Shown here in pieces: positions 46,335 through 57,887 of a stretch of DNA of 64,000 nt (within the stretch, counting starts at the first letter, position 1; every line of letters starts with the position of its first letter). The translations under genes were made by a program, and so were the position numbers. The DNA is taken from the NCBI GenBank assembly GCA_000310025.1, contig FN649752.1, forward strand, positions 3,142,566-3,206,565, read 5' to 3'. The notes below the pieces were generated by a model. It had not been told where the DNA came from, ran no database searches, and was given only the letters and a program-made list of their open reading frames with translations. Source of the DNA: Ectocarpus siliculosus (taxonomy: Eukaryota; Sar; Phaeophyceae; Ectocarpales; Ectocarpaceae).

Positions 46335-48193
46335 AAAAAGATGGCGGCGGAACAAAAAGTATCGGTTTACACAGAAGAGCAGCGCAACCGGCGTACACCC
46401 ACACAAGGCTAAAACAGCAGTAGACTCTTTCAATAGCTATCTAGGGAACCAACATTTGCCGAATTCCGTCCACTGTAGGCTTCAACTTGTCGGCGCAACC
46501 CGCAGCCCCTCCCCTAAAAAAAAGTGAGACTCGTACCTACACAGCGCAACCGATGCTGTGCACCCGCCAAAAAGACTAAGCACGAGAACACGCCCACCAC
46601 AGGATCAATCGCCACCAAAATTTGAGGGAAGATGGACTGAGCGTCAGAGAGTATATTGCAGAAGAGTTGAACTTGATTAGTGCCGAGGATCGAGAGGTAG
46701 ACAGGGATTAAGTTCAAAACTTCGGTTTGCATAAACGCACCATGCTTGTCTCCTGCCACGCTGCCAGCAACACCGAGCATTAGTAATGTTAGCTGCTGAT
46801 CTTGTGGTTGTACAGCACTTGGAATTGTGCTGCAAGATGAACTACAGATGGAGTACTCTTGAATGGCGTCAGCTAGATTTGAATTGAATTGCAGTTGGGT
46901 GCCCCTTCTCCCGCGCTGTGTTGCACCGCATACACTTGTGCCCGTTGACTCGGGACCCTCACCCAGCGGCACAACTCTCCTGAATCCCGAAGAAAAAAAT
47001 ATGAGAAGGATGGAGTAGCGACAGTGACACGGCAGCTACTTGTACACTAACAGTAAGTATGGTCACTAAATAACGTTGTGCTATCTGATGTCGCACGCAG
47101 GAAACGGGCCGCCCACCTACACATTACATTTAATTAAGTACTCGCACTCAAGAATGAAACGCACATACATAGCTACGCACTAGCATTGGGTGTGTCGAAA
47201 ACGCGAGGAAAACCTCATTACACGCGAACACTGCACGTAACTCCGGGGTCCCCGAGTTGCCCATCCGAACCTATCAAACACCAAGGGCTGCTCTTCTTGC
47301 CCCACAAGTTTAAGTGCTCAGATAGAGGTCAAGCTGGAGCAAGCAAGTACTTGGGAGCGTGAGCTCGGAAATACTTCGACCCTCTCCGCAACAGAAACAC
47401 GAGCAAACACGAGAACGGGCAGCAGCCGCCTCCGGTGTTGATCGCCCACTTGGCTTAGAGAAGCACAGCGTTCACAACAAGAAACAAGCCCCCTCGAGGC
47501 GTGTACACCTGCTGCCAACCCACTTATTATGTGGCAACACCAAGATGATACAAAGTTCGTCACAAAACATTATGCCCGAATGATACAACAAAGAACTAAT
47601 TTACAGGTAAAATAAACGACACAGGCCCAACGCGCCCTCTTCCCGATAGGTTTCAGGCACTTTGCCGATAAAACACGAAGAAGGAAATACTATTCCAATA
47701 AACCACGGACACCCAGCCTGGCTGAAACTACAAAAGCGTCTCTCGTCCGTCTCCCTGCGCACCTACAGTATGAAAAATGGTCTGGGGGTAATGTGTACTC
47801 TAGCCAGCTGTTCTACGGCTTCTGCACCTATGTCTGACAATCTTCCACCCCTGGTCGTCATTTTTGCCGGATGCATCCAGCGGAAGGCAAGTGAAGCACA
47901 AAACTGTTGAACCACCAAGAACGACGAGCAAAATGTGACATTGAAACATGGGTCGGATAAATCAAATCACACGCACCCTTTGGAGGTTAAAGCAAGAGAA
48001 AGGCAGCGCCGGTGTTAGATCTTATGATACGATGTGGAGATCTGACGTGCAAGAATGCCCGTCACGACATCCCCAACCCCAAGCCAACCCTCTTTAAGGA
48101 ACGCTACATGCACTTGCCTGAAGAAGTACCCATATCTAAGTTCAAGGCGTCGTGACCGACATCCGCAACACCATCATCTGTGTCTCCGTCACT
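46335..48193. other. No firmly supported gene
   Basis: A minus-strand open frame at 46514-46972 (152 residues, partly hydrophobic: LLMLGVAGSVAGDKHGAF) has no recognised family or exon borders. The rest is anonymous. Confidence 0.4.
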
Positions 48194-48496
48194 CTACACC
48201 GGGTCAACGCACTTCTCGCTCAACCCGTCAGATTTCCCACTGCTGGAGCCAGATTCACCCGAATCCCACCACTTCATAAAAAAATCGTCGAGTACACCGA
48301 CCGAACCGTCGCCGTTCTCGTCCGACTCGAGGTCCTCCAGCTCTGCGTTCTTCGATTCCGCGGCGTCGCAGGAGGAAATGTCGTTGCTCGCAGGTGACTT
48401 GGGAGTCCCCGTCGGCACGTTGTTTTGTTCCGCTCCATGCGATTCCTGCTGCTTCGTCGAGGCGAAAAAGAGTGCGAAGGCATCGGCAACACGCAA
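48194..48496 (-). CDS. Possible terminal exon of an acidic protein
   Basis: An open frame of 100 residues ending at TAG, with an acidic and Ser-rich composition (ELEDLESDENGDGSVGVLDD; FFMKWWDSGESGSSSG). The codons look selected, but there is no known domain and no clear acceptor. A LINE fragment on the opposite strand begins at about 48543, just upstream of it, and may have separated it from the rest of its gene. Confidence 0.3.
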   Translation of the reverse strand: MRVADAFALFFASTKQQESHGAEQNNVPTGTPKSPASNDISSCDAAESKNAELEDLESDENGDGSVGVLDDFFMKWWDSGESGSSSGKSDGLSEKCVDPV

Positions 48497-48542
48497 GGAT
48501 GGCTGTGGTCGGATCTCGACGGGTGGTTGAGGTCAGTTTTAG

Positions 48543-49817
48543 TATCCTCGATCGGCCCAGTTTGAGGAGCACCTACCGCTGTTCAACATCTTCTTCGCCG
48601 AGGTCCTCGAGGTCGTCGTTATCCGATTCAGCGAGGATGATGTTGTTATGCGGAATCTGGTGTGCTTGGAGGAGGGGAAGACGGAAGCGGGGGGGGGGGA
48701 GGAGACACCCCTTGACCGAGTACGGAGGGCAGTATGGGGGATGCTGTATGCCGATGATGCCGGCGTCGTATCGAGGTCTGCAGAAGGACTGGCGAGAATG
48801 ATGACCATCATCGTTGAGGTGTTCGGAGAGTTCGAGCTAACGGTGTCGGAGAAGAAGACGGAGACACTCCTGATGCGCGCGAAGGACAAGCCAACTGCAA
48901 CATCACAGTCCCCCCCGCCTCCTCCTCCACCACTGACTATCGAAGCCGCGGGACAGAAATACGCCCAGACGACCGAGTTTCGGTACCTCGGTGGCCTCGT
49001 CAACGAACATGGCGACCTCACCCGGGAGATCAGCTACAGGAGCAGAGGAGCATGGGCGTGCCTCAGGCGATATGGCCAGGAGCTCTTCGACAGACCGAAA
49101 GCGCCATTCCGACTCAAGATCCGCCTCCTCCAGGCGGAGGCGATGGAAGCACTGCTGTACGGCTGCATGACATGGTCACCACTCAGCGGCCACTATCAGA
49201 CGCTGCGGTCGACACACCACCGACTGCTCCTTCGAGTTATCGGGTACAAGCGCAAAAAAGACACCTACCGGCAGCTCTCGTACGCCCAGACGCTGAAGAG
49301 GGTCGAATGCCAGAGCGTTGAAGCCACGATCCGACAACGACGCCTACTGTTCGCGGGAGCACTGGCAAGGCAGCCGGACGGGCGACTCCCGAAACGACTG
49401 ATGCTCGGCGAGCTGGCGGGGGGGGAGAAGCCATGTAGGGGGGGACAGGAACAGAACTGGCCGAAGTGTGTGCTCGACGACCTGAAGGCCTTCGGGGCCG
49501 ACCACGGATCTACGAAAACCGACCCAAGTTGTCTCGGAATCCCCGTACCGAAAGACACGGCACCGAAGTCAAGGTGGACGGAAGCCGCGAAGGTGGAGGG
49601 GGGAGTACCCTGGCATGCGGCGGTGCTGCAGGGAGCTGAGAGGTTCATGACCTCCTGGCACGAGAAGGAAGAAGAGGCCAGCCGACAACGAGCGCTCAAA
49701 CGAAACCACGAGCCAACAACCAATGGGGCGGGAGGGGGGCAGGAGACGGACGAGACGGCGAGGGAAGAAAGCAAACGAGAAGAGACGGACCGAGTGGCAC
49801 GACATGTGCCGGATTGA
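48543..49817 (+). mobile_element. Non-LTR retrotransposon (LINE) reverse-transcriptase fragment
   Basis: The frame is open from 48543 (just after a TAG) to 49817 and gives 424 residues. It has PLFNIFFAEVLEVVVIRF, the catalytic YADD box in MLYADDAGVVSRS, ETLLMR, FRYLGGLV and the typical LINE tail region (LRSTHHRLLLRVIGYKRKK; RQRRLLFAGALARQPDGRLP). The N-terminal half of the RT and the endonuclease domain are missing, so this is a 5'-truncated copy, a usual result of target-primed reverse transcription. A T/C-rich 3' region follows to about 50130. No stop interrupts the remaining frame, so the copy is fairly young. Confidence 0.8.
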
Positions 49818-50308
49818 ATTTCTTTTAGCCAATTCCCCCGCCTCAACGCTGCACCATTGCACCAACCCCCCGGTAGTGATTTCGTACCATTACAATGTAT
49901 CGCTGGTTGGTGGCCATGTTTGCGTGTTTGCTTGTTCGTTAGTGGTCTCTCCACCGTGTGCCTTGTTCTGCCTCATACTTCTTGTTATTTTCGGCCTGGT
50001 CCCTCTTTGTCCTCGCCCTTTTTCATTTATTTTCATTTTATTTCTTTTTTCTCTTCTCCTTACGGCTTCCATTTTTCTCTTTTTTTCCTCTTTTTTTCTC
50101 TCTTTTTTCTCTCTTTTTCTGTGCCAGATGGCCTTGTCTCTGCTTGCGTTGTGAAGTACCAAGATTGAACCGAGGGGGTGTACCTCTTTCTCTCCGGCCC
50201 ATGATAGATAGTGACTGCTAGTCTCAGTTGATACCTCGCATAGCGCGAAGAGGGAGTGGAGGATTCCAGAATATCTGTCGTTGATTTCTATTGACTTGCG
50301 AACCCCTC

Positions 50309-50446
50309 GGGGCCAGTTTATTTGAGTGTACCTTTTTAGGGTAAGTTCACCTGTGACCACGGGAATCGACCGCGTCGATTGTTGGATCAGTACGGACATA
50401 CGAAGGTACTGAGTAGAGAGAGATTGTAACGGTTTTTAATGTGAAG

Positions 50447-50510
<64 letters not shown>
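50309..50510 (+). mobile_element. CAA-tailed short interspersed element, copy 2
   Basis: Near-identical to 33402-33573, with a longer (CAA)n tail of about 70 bases. Its right end abuts a truncated Cys-rich coding fragment on the other strand, which it appears to have interrupted. Confidence 0.7.
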
Positions 50511-50511
<1 letters not shown>

Positions 50512-50519
50512 CGTAGGCC

Positions 50520-50975
50520 GAGACGCAGACCCCCCCCTGTTCGCACGGATGCCGACGGTACCCAACCTAGGGTGCAACGACTTCTGCACGCGCAATCGAG
50601 CGAGCACTTTCTGTCCTGGCACCCGCACCTGCTGCATAGGGCCGTCTTCGGATTGCAGCCGCACGCCAGTGTGATTATATTTCTGTCAGGGCCGATGTAA
50701 GAATACCCGGACAGCCAAAACACGCGGTTCTCGGCTGTGAGTTTGTTCGGGTCGCTCCCCTTTCCTCGTGGGTCGACGCCCCATCCTTTGTCGGTCACCT
50801 CTGTCGCCGGCATAATCTCCTTCAGGCCATTCTAGCAGTGCCGGAAGATTGCGTTACCCCGTTCTCCCTGCTTGCGCAAAGAAAAACAAGACGGACAGTT
50901 GGCTGTCGTCTTGCTCTTAGGGAGTTGGAGGATGGCGAACAGGATCAAACTCACGTAGCCCTCAACGTAGTCGTC
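50520..50975 (-). pseudogene. Cys-rich coding fragment with an in-frame stop
   Basis: Reverse-strand frame with DDYVEGYVSLILFAILQLPK, a TAG near 50832, then MPATEVTDKGWGVDPRG and a dense cysteine cluster (CGCNPKTALCSRCGCQDRKC; LDCACRSRC). The cluster recalls the CxC or CRC-type Cys repeats seen in some transposon-linked proteins, but I cannot assign it. It is cut at 50510-50520 by the CAA-tailed element. Confidence 0.45.
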
Positions 50976-51419
50976 GACGCGAGCAGCTGGGCTGGAGCTG
51001 AATGAGCACTGCCAAACGCCGCTTAATCCTCCTCCGAGAGGTTGCTCTCACGATTAGGTTGGCCACCCGCAACCCTTACAGAGGCCTCCTCCTGTGTTTT
51101 CTTCCCGACCGAGTATTTTCTTCTGTCCGTCGGACGCGTGCGCCGGAATCTCTCACGTCGCGCTTTGTCGCGGCGATGGGGGTGCGCACATCGCTGGTTA
51201 GATTGCCCTCTCTCCTGCCCCCGCCCCGTGGACGTTCACTTGTGATGTCTCCACTGTGTGATCGACCACTGGAGTCCCTTACTAGCTGCATACCTCCGCT
51301 TTCGGGTGTAACAGAGCCCCCAGGCTGGTTCCGAGGCCTAGCCGGTGGCGTAGCCAGCTGACCTGTGGGGCTGTTACCCCCACAAGCCAGGCTGCCCCGC
51401 CTACCTCTCCGACGGGTCA

Positions 51420-52360
51420 TCTAACAGCAACTCGACCCATGCCGGCCGATACCCCACGCATTAAACACCTTGCCAGAGTGAACAAAAAAAAAAAATGTCA
51501 CGTGATATGTATGTACAGCATACGCAGGCGCACACCTATCCTAGGTCTGGGCGCTTCGTTGTCTCTTGACAGCCATGCAGAAGATCTGCTCCTCTGTACG
51601 GGCAAGATTATGTGCCTGAAAGTGTGACGACTAAAACCTGTCGAACTACGTACTGTAGTCTAGATACCTGCCTCTATAGCAGTATATGCACGGTCTGGGG
51701 GTGTACGTACTTGAGCGCCCTGGGTCATGTTTGGCTATTATATAGTATATGGCAAAGCGCTGAGATTACTTTGAACTTGAAGACAGTATTACTTGCCTTC
51801 TTGAAGCCCAGATATTATGAAAAGCGTGATTGTATCGGACATTTCCTAGTATCTTGGGGTGGGGATGGTGTGTCCAGTGGATATACATACATGCGCAACA
51901 TGCAAGAGCGTGCGTTCGGACGCCCGGCATGGGCTCTCCGGAAATTTGAATTTTGAACACACCATGCTTTATCCCCCTGCCTCATCAAATCGCCTCAAAT
52001 ATTTTGCATTAGGTGGCAATGCAATCTAGGTACATGGCGGAAGCATAGTTAGGCTGCAAGACACCAACCTCGCGCAGAGGTTGGTTCGCGTGTGAAGCCC
52101 GTGCCTTGATCTTGGAGCTTCTGCAAGTCGGTAGGCTCTAGCTAAAGTCCTACTTTCTCACCGTACCAAGTGCACCTGGACGTATAAAACATACCCTGCT
52201 GTGCCCTAGCATCGTGTCAACACAACTCTTTTGAAAACTGGACAGTTTAGCCTCTAGTTCACCCTCTAGAGCCGGTGCTGGCTGTGGAGGTCCGTTGCGC
52301 CGCGAGCCGCCTCATCAGAGGGGTTTCCACAGGGGGCCGCTTTCCCGTTGGAAGCTTTTT
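51420..52360. other. No supported gene
   Basis: Anonymous, AT-richer sequence. To its left (51076-51420, minus) is a basic, Arg/Gly-rich frame (MTRRRGRRGSLACGG) that could be a decayed LINE leader, not firmly assignable. Confidence 0.4.
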
Positions 52361-53841
52361 CTCACACTTACTTTTTTTTTTTTCTGCCGTGCAGCACTGC
52401 GAATCTACCCCCGATCATCTGTGTTGGACACAGCAGTGTAAATAGTCGACACTGACTAGGAATCGTTCCACATGGAAGGGGTCTTCCACGATGCAGGTAC
52501 ACCAAAAAGGCACCCGGGGTATAAGCGCCATCTCTACGGCGTCTCTCTACAAAACTAGTGACGTCATCACACACACCCAACACCTATGTTCAGGAAAAAA
52601 TCAGAAAATATTTGACAACACAAAATGTTCGTCCGTGCGTCACGGTCCGATGTCGTCCGTGTGCTCCGGTGCCGCTGCTCCGATGTCACTACTCCAGTGG
52701 CGCTGCTCCGGCGCCGCTGCTCCGGTGTCGCCGTTGCCAGTCCTAGCACGACCAAACTCGACCCGCTCCGTCCGTACACGGTCTTGTTGCTGTCCTTCCC
52801 TGTGGGTTCCTCGCTTTCTCCGTAGTTGCACTTAGGGTTCTTGGCCTGAAAATTCTCACGCCGAAGTCAACCAGCCCACTCAGATCGTCACCACCTGTTC
52901 TCTCCTCCCCTTTGATGGCGAAGCCAGGTTACTGAGACAGTACAGCTCCCTCTAGCAAACCTAGGGCCGTGTACATAGTGCCCGTCCACCTTTCTGATGG
53001 CGTCTACCTCCGCGCACAAAACTGACATGGACATTGATGTCTACACCGACGGCCATGAGGCCCGCGCATCTGCACTATTGTACCTGACGCACCAGTGCCG
53101 TCCCAACTCTACACTACGCACGCCTCGCGGCGGGTGCGCCGCAGCAAGAAGGTATCGGTCCCTTGAGGGTGAGTCTAGCCATGATCGCTAGAAAGACTCC
53201 CTCCCTCGAAATGGGCCATACCGAAGCAAAAGCCTTGCCGAGGCAGCGAAGGGAAGAAGGAATAGTATTGTGTACTTGCATCGTGAAAGACCCCTTCTAT
53301 GTGGAACGATTCCTAGTTAGTGTCGATGTTTACATTGCTGTGTCTGGATGTTTACATTGCTGTGTCTAACACAGATGATCGGGAATAGATTCGGTGATTG
53401 ATTGTCGATTGCAATCATGACTTCGGTTGGTTGTCCTTTTTCACTGTATGTATGTCCACGGACGCATTCTGACAGCACTTCAGACAGCAGCTGCGTGCCC
53501 TGAAATTGTACCATGCCTACCATGGTGTTATTGTACAGGCAGCACCCCAGACAGCAGTACGCTGTAGTAGACAAACGTTCATCTTGGTAAAGTGTGGGAC
53601 AGGGGGGTGATGCTGCTGTAGTCGAATGTCGTGTGTGGACGGGTAGTTCAGTTTTGGGCACGCAACCGTGCTGCAGAGATTGTAGGTGTACCTCTTCGGA
53701 CTTGTGTACCCTTTTTCTTCCTGGATTTGGGTGTTTTGAATCTTCTGATGGCTCTCGCATTTTTGTGACCACGGACCGAGCCTTTGCTAGATTTTGGGAT
53801 TAGCAACCGACACGATTTTAAGTGAAGATAACAACAACAGC

Positions 53842-53879
<38 letters not shown>

Positions 53880-53880
53880 C
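52361..53880 (+). mobile_element. CAA-tailed retroposon-like element, copy split by an insertion
   Basis: The left part (T-run, GCCGTGCAGCACTG, 52365-52399) and right part (from about 53394 to the (CAA)n tail ending at 53880) together match the reverse complement of 45883-46334. Its interruption is the 994-base element at 52400-53393. Confidence 0.7.
52400..53393 (+). mobile_element. 994 bp non-autonomous element with ~100-base terminal inverted repeats
   Basis: The left arm starts CGAATCTACCCCCGATCATC at 52400 and runs to about 52498. The right arm, 53275-53393, ends GATGATCGGGAATAGATTCG and is its inverted match; the right arm repeats GTTTACATTGCTGTGTCT twice. The interior has a short frame from 52997 (MDIDVYTDGHEARA) and a GC-rich minisatellite. 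No transposase. The empty site is visible in the copy at 45883-46334. Confidence 0.75.
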
Positions 53881-54040
53881 TACATGAATGACGTACAACG
53901 CAACACCACGATTGGCGTACTCTATCTGCTTGCCGTTGGAGATGCGCAACGCCACGCGAACAAGGCGTTAACCGTAGGAGGCGGAAGCAAGTGACTAAAG
54001 AAAAAATGACCAGAGAGACTAACACCACCAAGAACGAACA

Positions 54041-54840
54041 ACCGTAGACGGCACAAGATAACACACCCCGGTGATAACATTTTGGGCTTTAACAATATTA
54101 TCACCGGGTGTGGTATCCTGTGGGGGGTGTGGTATCTTGTGTGGCCCGGGTGAAAACGTGCAGCTCGCAAGGGCCCTTAAGGGGGTGTCATAAACCAGGC
54201 GATGTGCCAGCATGTCCGAACACGCACAGGGTGTGTTTGGGGTGTAATAAATGAGGGGGGTTGACAAAAAGGGGTGTGATAGCACGTCCGAATACCCACA
54301 GGGTATGTTTGGGGGTGTGATAATGGGGGGGTGTCATAAAAAGGAGGTGCTATAATATTATACTCCTTGTAGAGTTGAACCGCTGCTGCCGCACACTTTA
54401 GGTATGCGAGAGTGTGATAGCAATGCCTGTACGAACACTTCATGACTTGTGGTTCTGCGGAATGTGGTAAAGCAAAGGAGCTCAGCGGAGTGACGAAACT
54501 CCTGAGCACATGACTCCACGGAGTGAGCCATCCGTCCTGCCCCCTCACACAAAAGAGTAGCCTCCTGCATACCTTGCTACTGGGTACGACCAAAAGAGAG
54601 CTACGCAGATGTTGTGTGTGTAAAATGCCCACATGTTCACGGCGCAAATGTCGTATCACCCCGGTGATACAAAGAGGAGCCCCGTGAATGTATCCGGCGT
54701 AACCGGGGTGTGTTATCTTATGTAGCCCCGGTGACAAATCGATGGTTTGTCAGAAACCCCCAACATTATCACCGGGGTGTCGTACTCTGTCGGGTGTGTG
54801 GTTTTCTCATGTGGGTGTGTTTTTTTGTGTCGTCTACGGT
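54041..54840. mobile_element. 800 bp inverted-repeat DNA element
   Basis: The ends are ACCGTAGACGGCACAA at 54041 and its inverted match TTGTGTCGTCTACGGT ending at 54840. ACA on each side may be a 3-base target duplication. Inner palindromes with CACCCCGGTGATA and TATCACCGGGGTG, and a ~90-base internal repeat (CATGTCCGAACACGCACAGG against CACGTCCGAATACCCACAGG), fill it. No coding capacity for a transposase. Confidence 0.6.
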
Positions 54841-55343
54841 ACACCTCAATACGCCTGTCGTCCGTGTTAGATGCGTACCGCTACACGATGGGTGGGCGGG
54901 GGACACCAAAGAAGAAATCATGAACAAACAAATAAAACTATGCTATAAAAGTACAGAATAGGCGGGGCCAAGAGAGTGTGAGCCAGACCCGACAGACTTC
55001 TGAAAGGAGGCTGAAGCGAGCATAGAAAAAGCACTCTCCTCGCCGCTCTGAATCCCCGGAAGCTGCTGTCACGTAGGCACTGCAACAAACATCATGGTCA
55101 TGCCCATTTCCTGGCAGCACCCATCGTTTCCCATACAGCAACCGGATGCCGGGTAGCTCCTTTACACAGTTGGCAAGAAATACGGTTGGCGTTGTCGTGG
55201 GGACCCCACCAGCGAAAGGCGAGAGGAGAGAGCAGAAAGAGGACAAGGAATTCACTCTCGAGAACACGCCCGCTACAAGGTATATACACTCTCGAGAACA
55301 CACCACTCTCGTCCCTCTGACCGTCCCTCTGACCCACCGGAAG

Positions 55344-56650
55344 TCAGCCTAATGAACGGCGATATCGGATACACTGAGCAAGAAACAATAGGCGACTTTC
55401 CCGAAGAACTTGGATTCTTTTCTTGGCACAACAGCAAAAGAGTTCAGTCACATATCCGTCCAGGTGGGCATAAATGCCCGTTTCGACTGCTGTAGCCACT
55501 CCCTTACACGCTGCTTTGAGAGTTCTCCACGTTGCTGGGTTCCAGTTGCCCCTCATCGCCCGGCGCGCTTCCCGCCGTGTGGTAAGGGCCTCCTCCAGCA
55601 CTGCTCTCGTCTCTGGGGTCTCACATCACCCCTGCGTGCGGCGTCTCCGCGGTTCCTCCCCTAGGGTCATCCGCGCAGCTTCGAGGAGAGCATTGGTAAA
55701 GTCGGTCGCCAATTCCGCGGCGGTGGTTGTTCGTTCGTCCAGTCGTGTGTCGAGGTTGAGGAAGAACCGATTAGTCACCGCACCTCGTGCTGCTTCGAAC
55801 TGCAATTCCCGTCGGTTGAATTGCTGCTGTTTCGGTTTAGTCCGGACTGCACGGTTGTGGGCAAGCTTGCCACCGAGGTTGACGGTGGCTACTACCATGT
55901 TGTGGTCTGAGTCTGCTTTGACTGGGCGAACCGGCTGGGGGGTGACAACCACGTTAGATACTCGGCCGTGATGTGCCTGCCTTGTCAGGATGTAGTCAAG
56001 GCGCTTGCAATCGTTTCCCGACACACCGTTGTATGTGTGCCATATTCCGCCCTTTCGTGTCTCGAAGAACGTGTTCGTGAGAGCTAGCCTGTTTTCCGTT
56101 GCGAAATTCAACAGTAGCATGCCATTGTCGTTGAGCTCATCACGCCCGTACATTCCTATTACCCTTCCGTCCCCTCCGTCCAACCTATCTCCCGTCCGCG
56201 CGTTGGCGTCCAATAGGACATACACACATTTTGGAAGGAATCCTCCGCACGAGACTGTCAAGTTTTCCCCAGAACACGCGCTTGCTATCGGCGGTTGAAG
56301 GTTCGGTTGGAGCATACGCGGCTACGAAGTTGACCGCTCCACGGTGGCCTGCCAACAGAAACCTCATGGCCATGAGGCGTTCGTCGATAAACTCCGTAGT
56401 GAACGTGGATGTCTTGCACACCATGGACTCCACCAGTCTCCGTGCCACAGCAGAACACCCGGAAACCCGCTGCTGCAAATTCCGTTCGACCTGCCCTCCG
56501 TGTCTCCTGCATTCCTACCACCGATACGCTTTTCTCGCTGCCTTGTGTAGAATGCTGTAGGCTCGCCCGTATCCATTGGCCCCGTTTACAGCCAAAGTCC
56601 GCACATTCCAGGTTGCTACCCTAAGAAGTTGACCCTGCTGTCTCTTTCGC
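55344..56650 (-). pseudogene. LINE endonuclease-domain fragment, frameshifted
   Basis: Reverse-strand frames cover an endonuclease/exonuclease/phosphatase domain of the kind at the start of LINE ORF2. It begins ATWNVRTLAVNG near 56615, then VGMQETRR, AAYAPTEPSTADSKRVFW, LLDANARTGDR, FFETRKGGIWHTY, RLDYILTR and SDHNMVVATVN. These blocks fall in three different frames, so at least two frameshifts are present. A Glu/Arg-rich linker continues to about 55344 with further breaks. No reverse transcriptase follows; the RT fragment at 48543 is on the opposite strand and belongs to another insertion. Confidence 0.75.
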
Positions 56651-56999
56651 GCGGCGCGCGCTGCTCTCTTGGCTAGCCTACGCGCCGCCCGACCCCTCCT
56701 TCTCCTCCATCTCCCCCTTTTTTTTGTTTTTTTGCTATTTTTTTGCGAACACTCGGGCTAACGTAATAGTTACCCCGGTTCTTGTCTTGTTTCCCATAGA
56801 GTTGTCTTCTTGCCCCGGAGTGGTGTGGCCCTCCATCTCTGGACTCTCTCCTTTCCTCTCTCGGGGGCCTACCCCCACGGCGTGCGGTCACTCCGCCACC
56901 CTCACCGTGCTCTCTGCTGCTGCATAACCCCGGTGTCCAAGCCGGGGCGTTAGGATCCAGCCTCATTTTGCAGCTACCAAAGCTGGCGGTTCACGAGCT

Positions 57000-57659
57000 A
57001 CCCCGTTCTCACGACCTACTTAGAGAGGGGTGAAAAAAATATTAAAAAATCTGGATAGCAAGTAATAGTGAAGTAAAAGCACAAAGTTCCGAAAATCCCG
57101 TAACAACCAGCACGAAAATAAATCTTGCAATACTTTGTCAGGTATCTTTTTTTTTTTTCTTTAATATGACACCACGAAACCATCTCTATCATAGAAAAGA
57201 GTCTGAGACAGATTAGCAATGGATTCATAGCGTCAGAAAAGTACCTGTATGTCTACGATTTCAGGTATCTTTGAAACTCCAAATTCCAAGGCATACAAGA
57301 CTCGCGGGTCGGAAACGTCCTGCGTTCACAACAGAAAAAGCAGAACGTCTCCTTCGGCTGGCTTACAGTAAGCTTGGCAACAAAATCATCCACGTTCTCG
57401 AATCAATGGGCTGGAACCATCGTAGGGAGGAATGCGCGCGAAACGTCCTGCTGGAAGAACCATCTTCAGAGTATCAGCTGTAGCTGGAACGATCACGCTT
57501 CAACAGAACCAATCGACGTCATTCTCGAAGGGAACCAACGAACAAGCGTGTTGGAATAAGAAAACTAACTGGCCTGCACACAACAGACATGGCACAACTC
57601 GCCAGAATTTCCAAGAGGTCAGATAGAGCTACCGACGCACATGGCAAATCACAACACAG
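57000..57659. other. No supported gene
   Basis: AT-rich sequence with T-runs; 3' flank of the CHCH-domain gene. Confidence 0.5.
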
Positions 57660-57887
57660 TTATTGGGTTGAGGCACACTCTTCCAAAATATCTACAAGCT
57701 TTCCACAATTGAGTTCGTTTCCCTTCTCTCTGCGGTAGCACTTGACGACCGCCTGCGACTCTTCATCACAAACTGCCAATTGTTGCCCTGCAGAAACATC
57801 GGGGATGACGACGGAGCTTACAATCTTCGACAAATGCGCGGTTTCGGCATCCTTTGCTGCCAAAACCTCGAGCATTCTGTTGTCGTC
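57660..57887 (-). CDS. Last exon of a twin-CX9C (CHCH) protein, Mic19/Mic25-like
   Basis: Acceptor TGTGTGCCAG precedes an exon of 75 codons plus TAA. The C-terminal half has C-x9-C-x10-C-x9-C (VCDEESQAVVKC; KCYRREKGNELNC; CGKLVDILEEC), the twin CX9C helix pair that forms two disulfides in the mitochondrial intermembrane space. The spacing and CY...LxC...C pattern fit the MICOS subunits Mic19/Mic25 (CHCHD3/6). Import of such proteins uses Mia40. The part before (MLEVLAAKDAETAHLSK) is helical. Upstream exons were not found in 57900-60500, so the gene is incomplete here. Other CHCH families cannot be excluded. Confidence 0.6.
   Translation of the reverse strand, partial: DDNRMLEVLAAKDAETAHLSKIVSSVVIPDVSAGQQLAVCDEESQAVVKCYRREKGNELNCGKLVDILEECASTQ

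Noticed and set aside
46514-46972. 152-residue minus-strand ORF as a membrane protein gene
   Set aside because: No homology, no exon borders and composition like its surroundings.
48543-56650. One full LINE split into RT and endonuclease parts
   Set aside because: The two parts lie on opposite strands with other elements between them; they are separate truncated copies.
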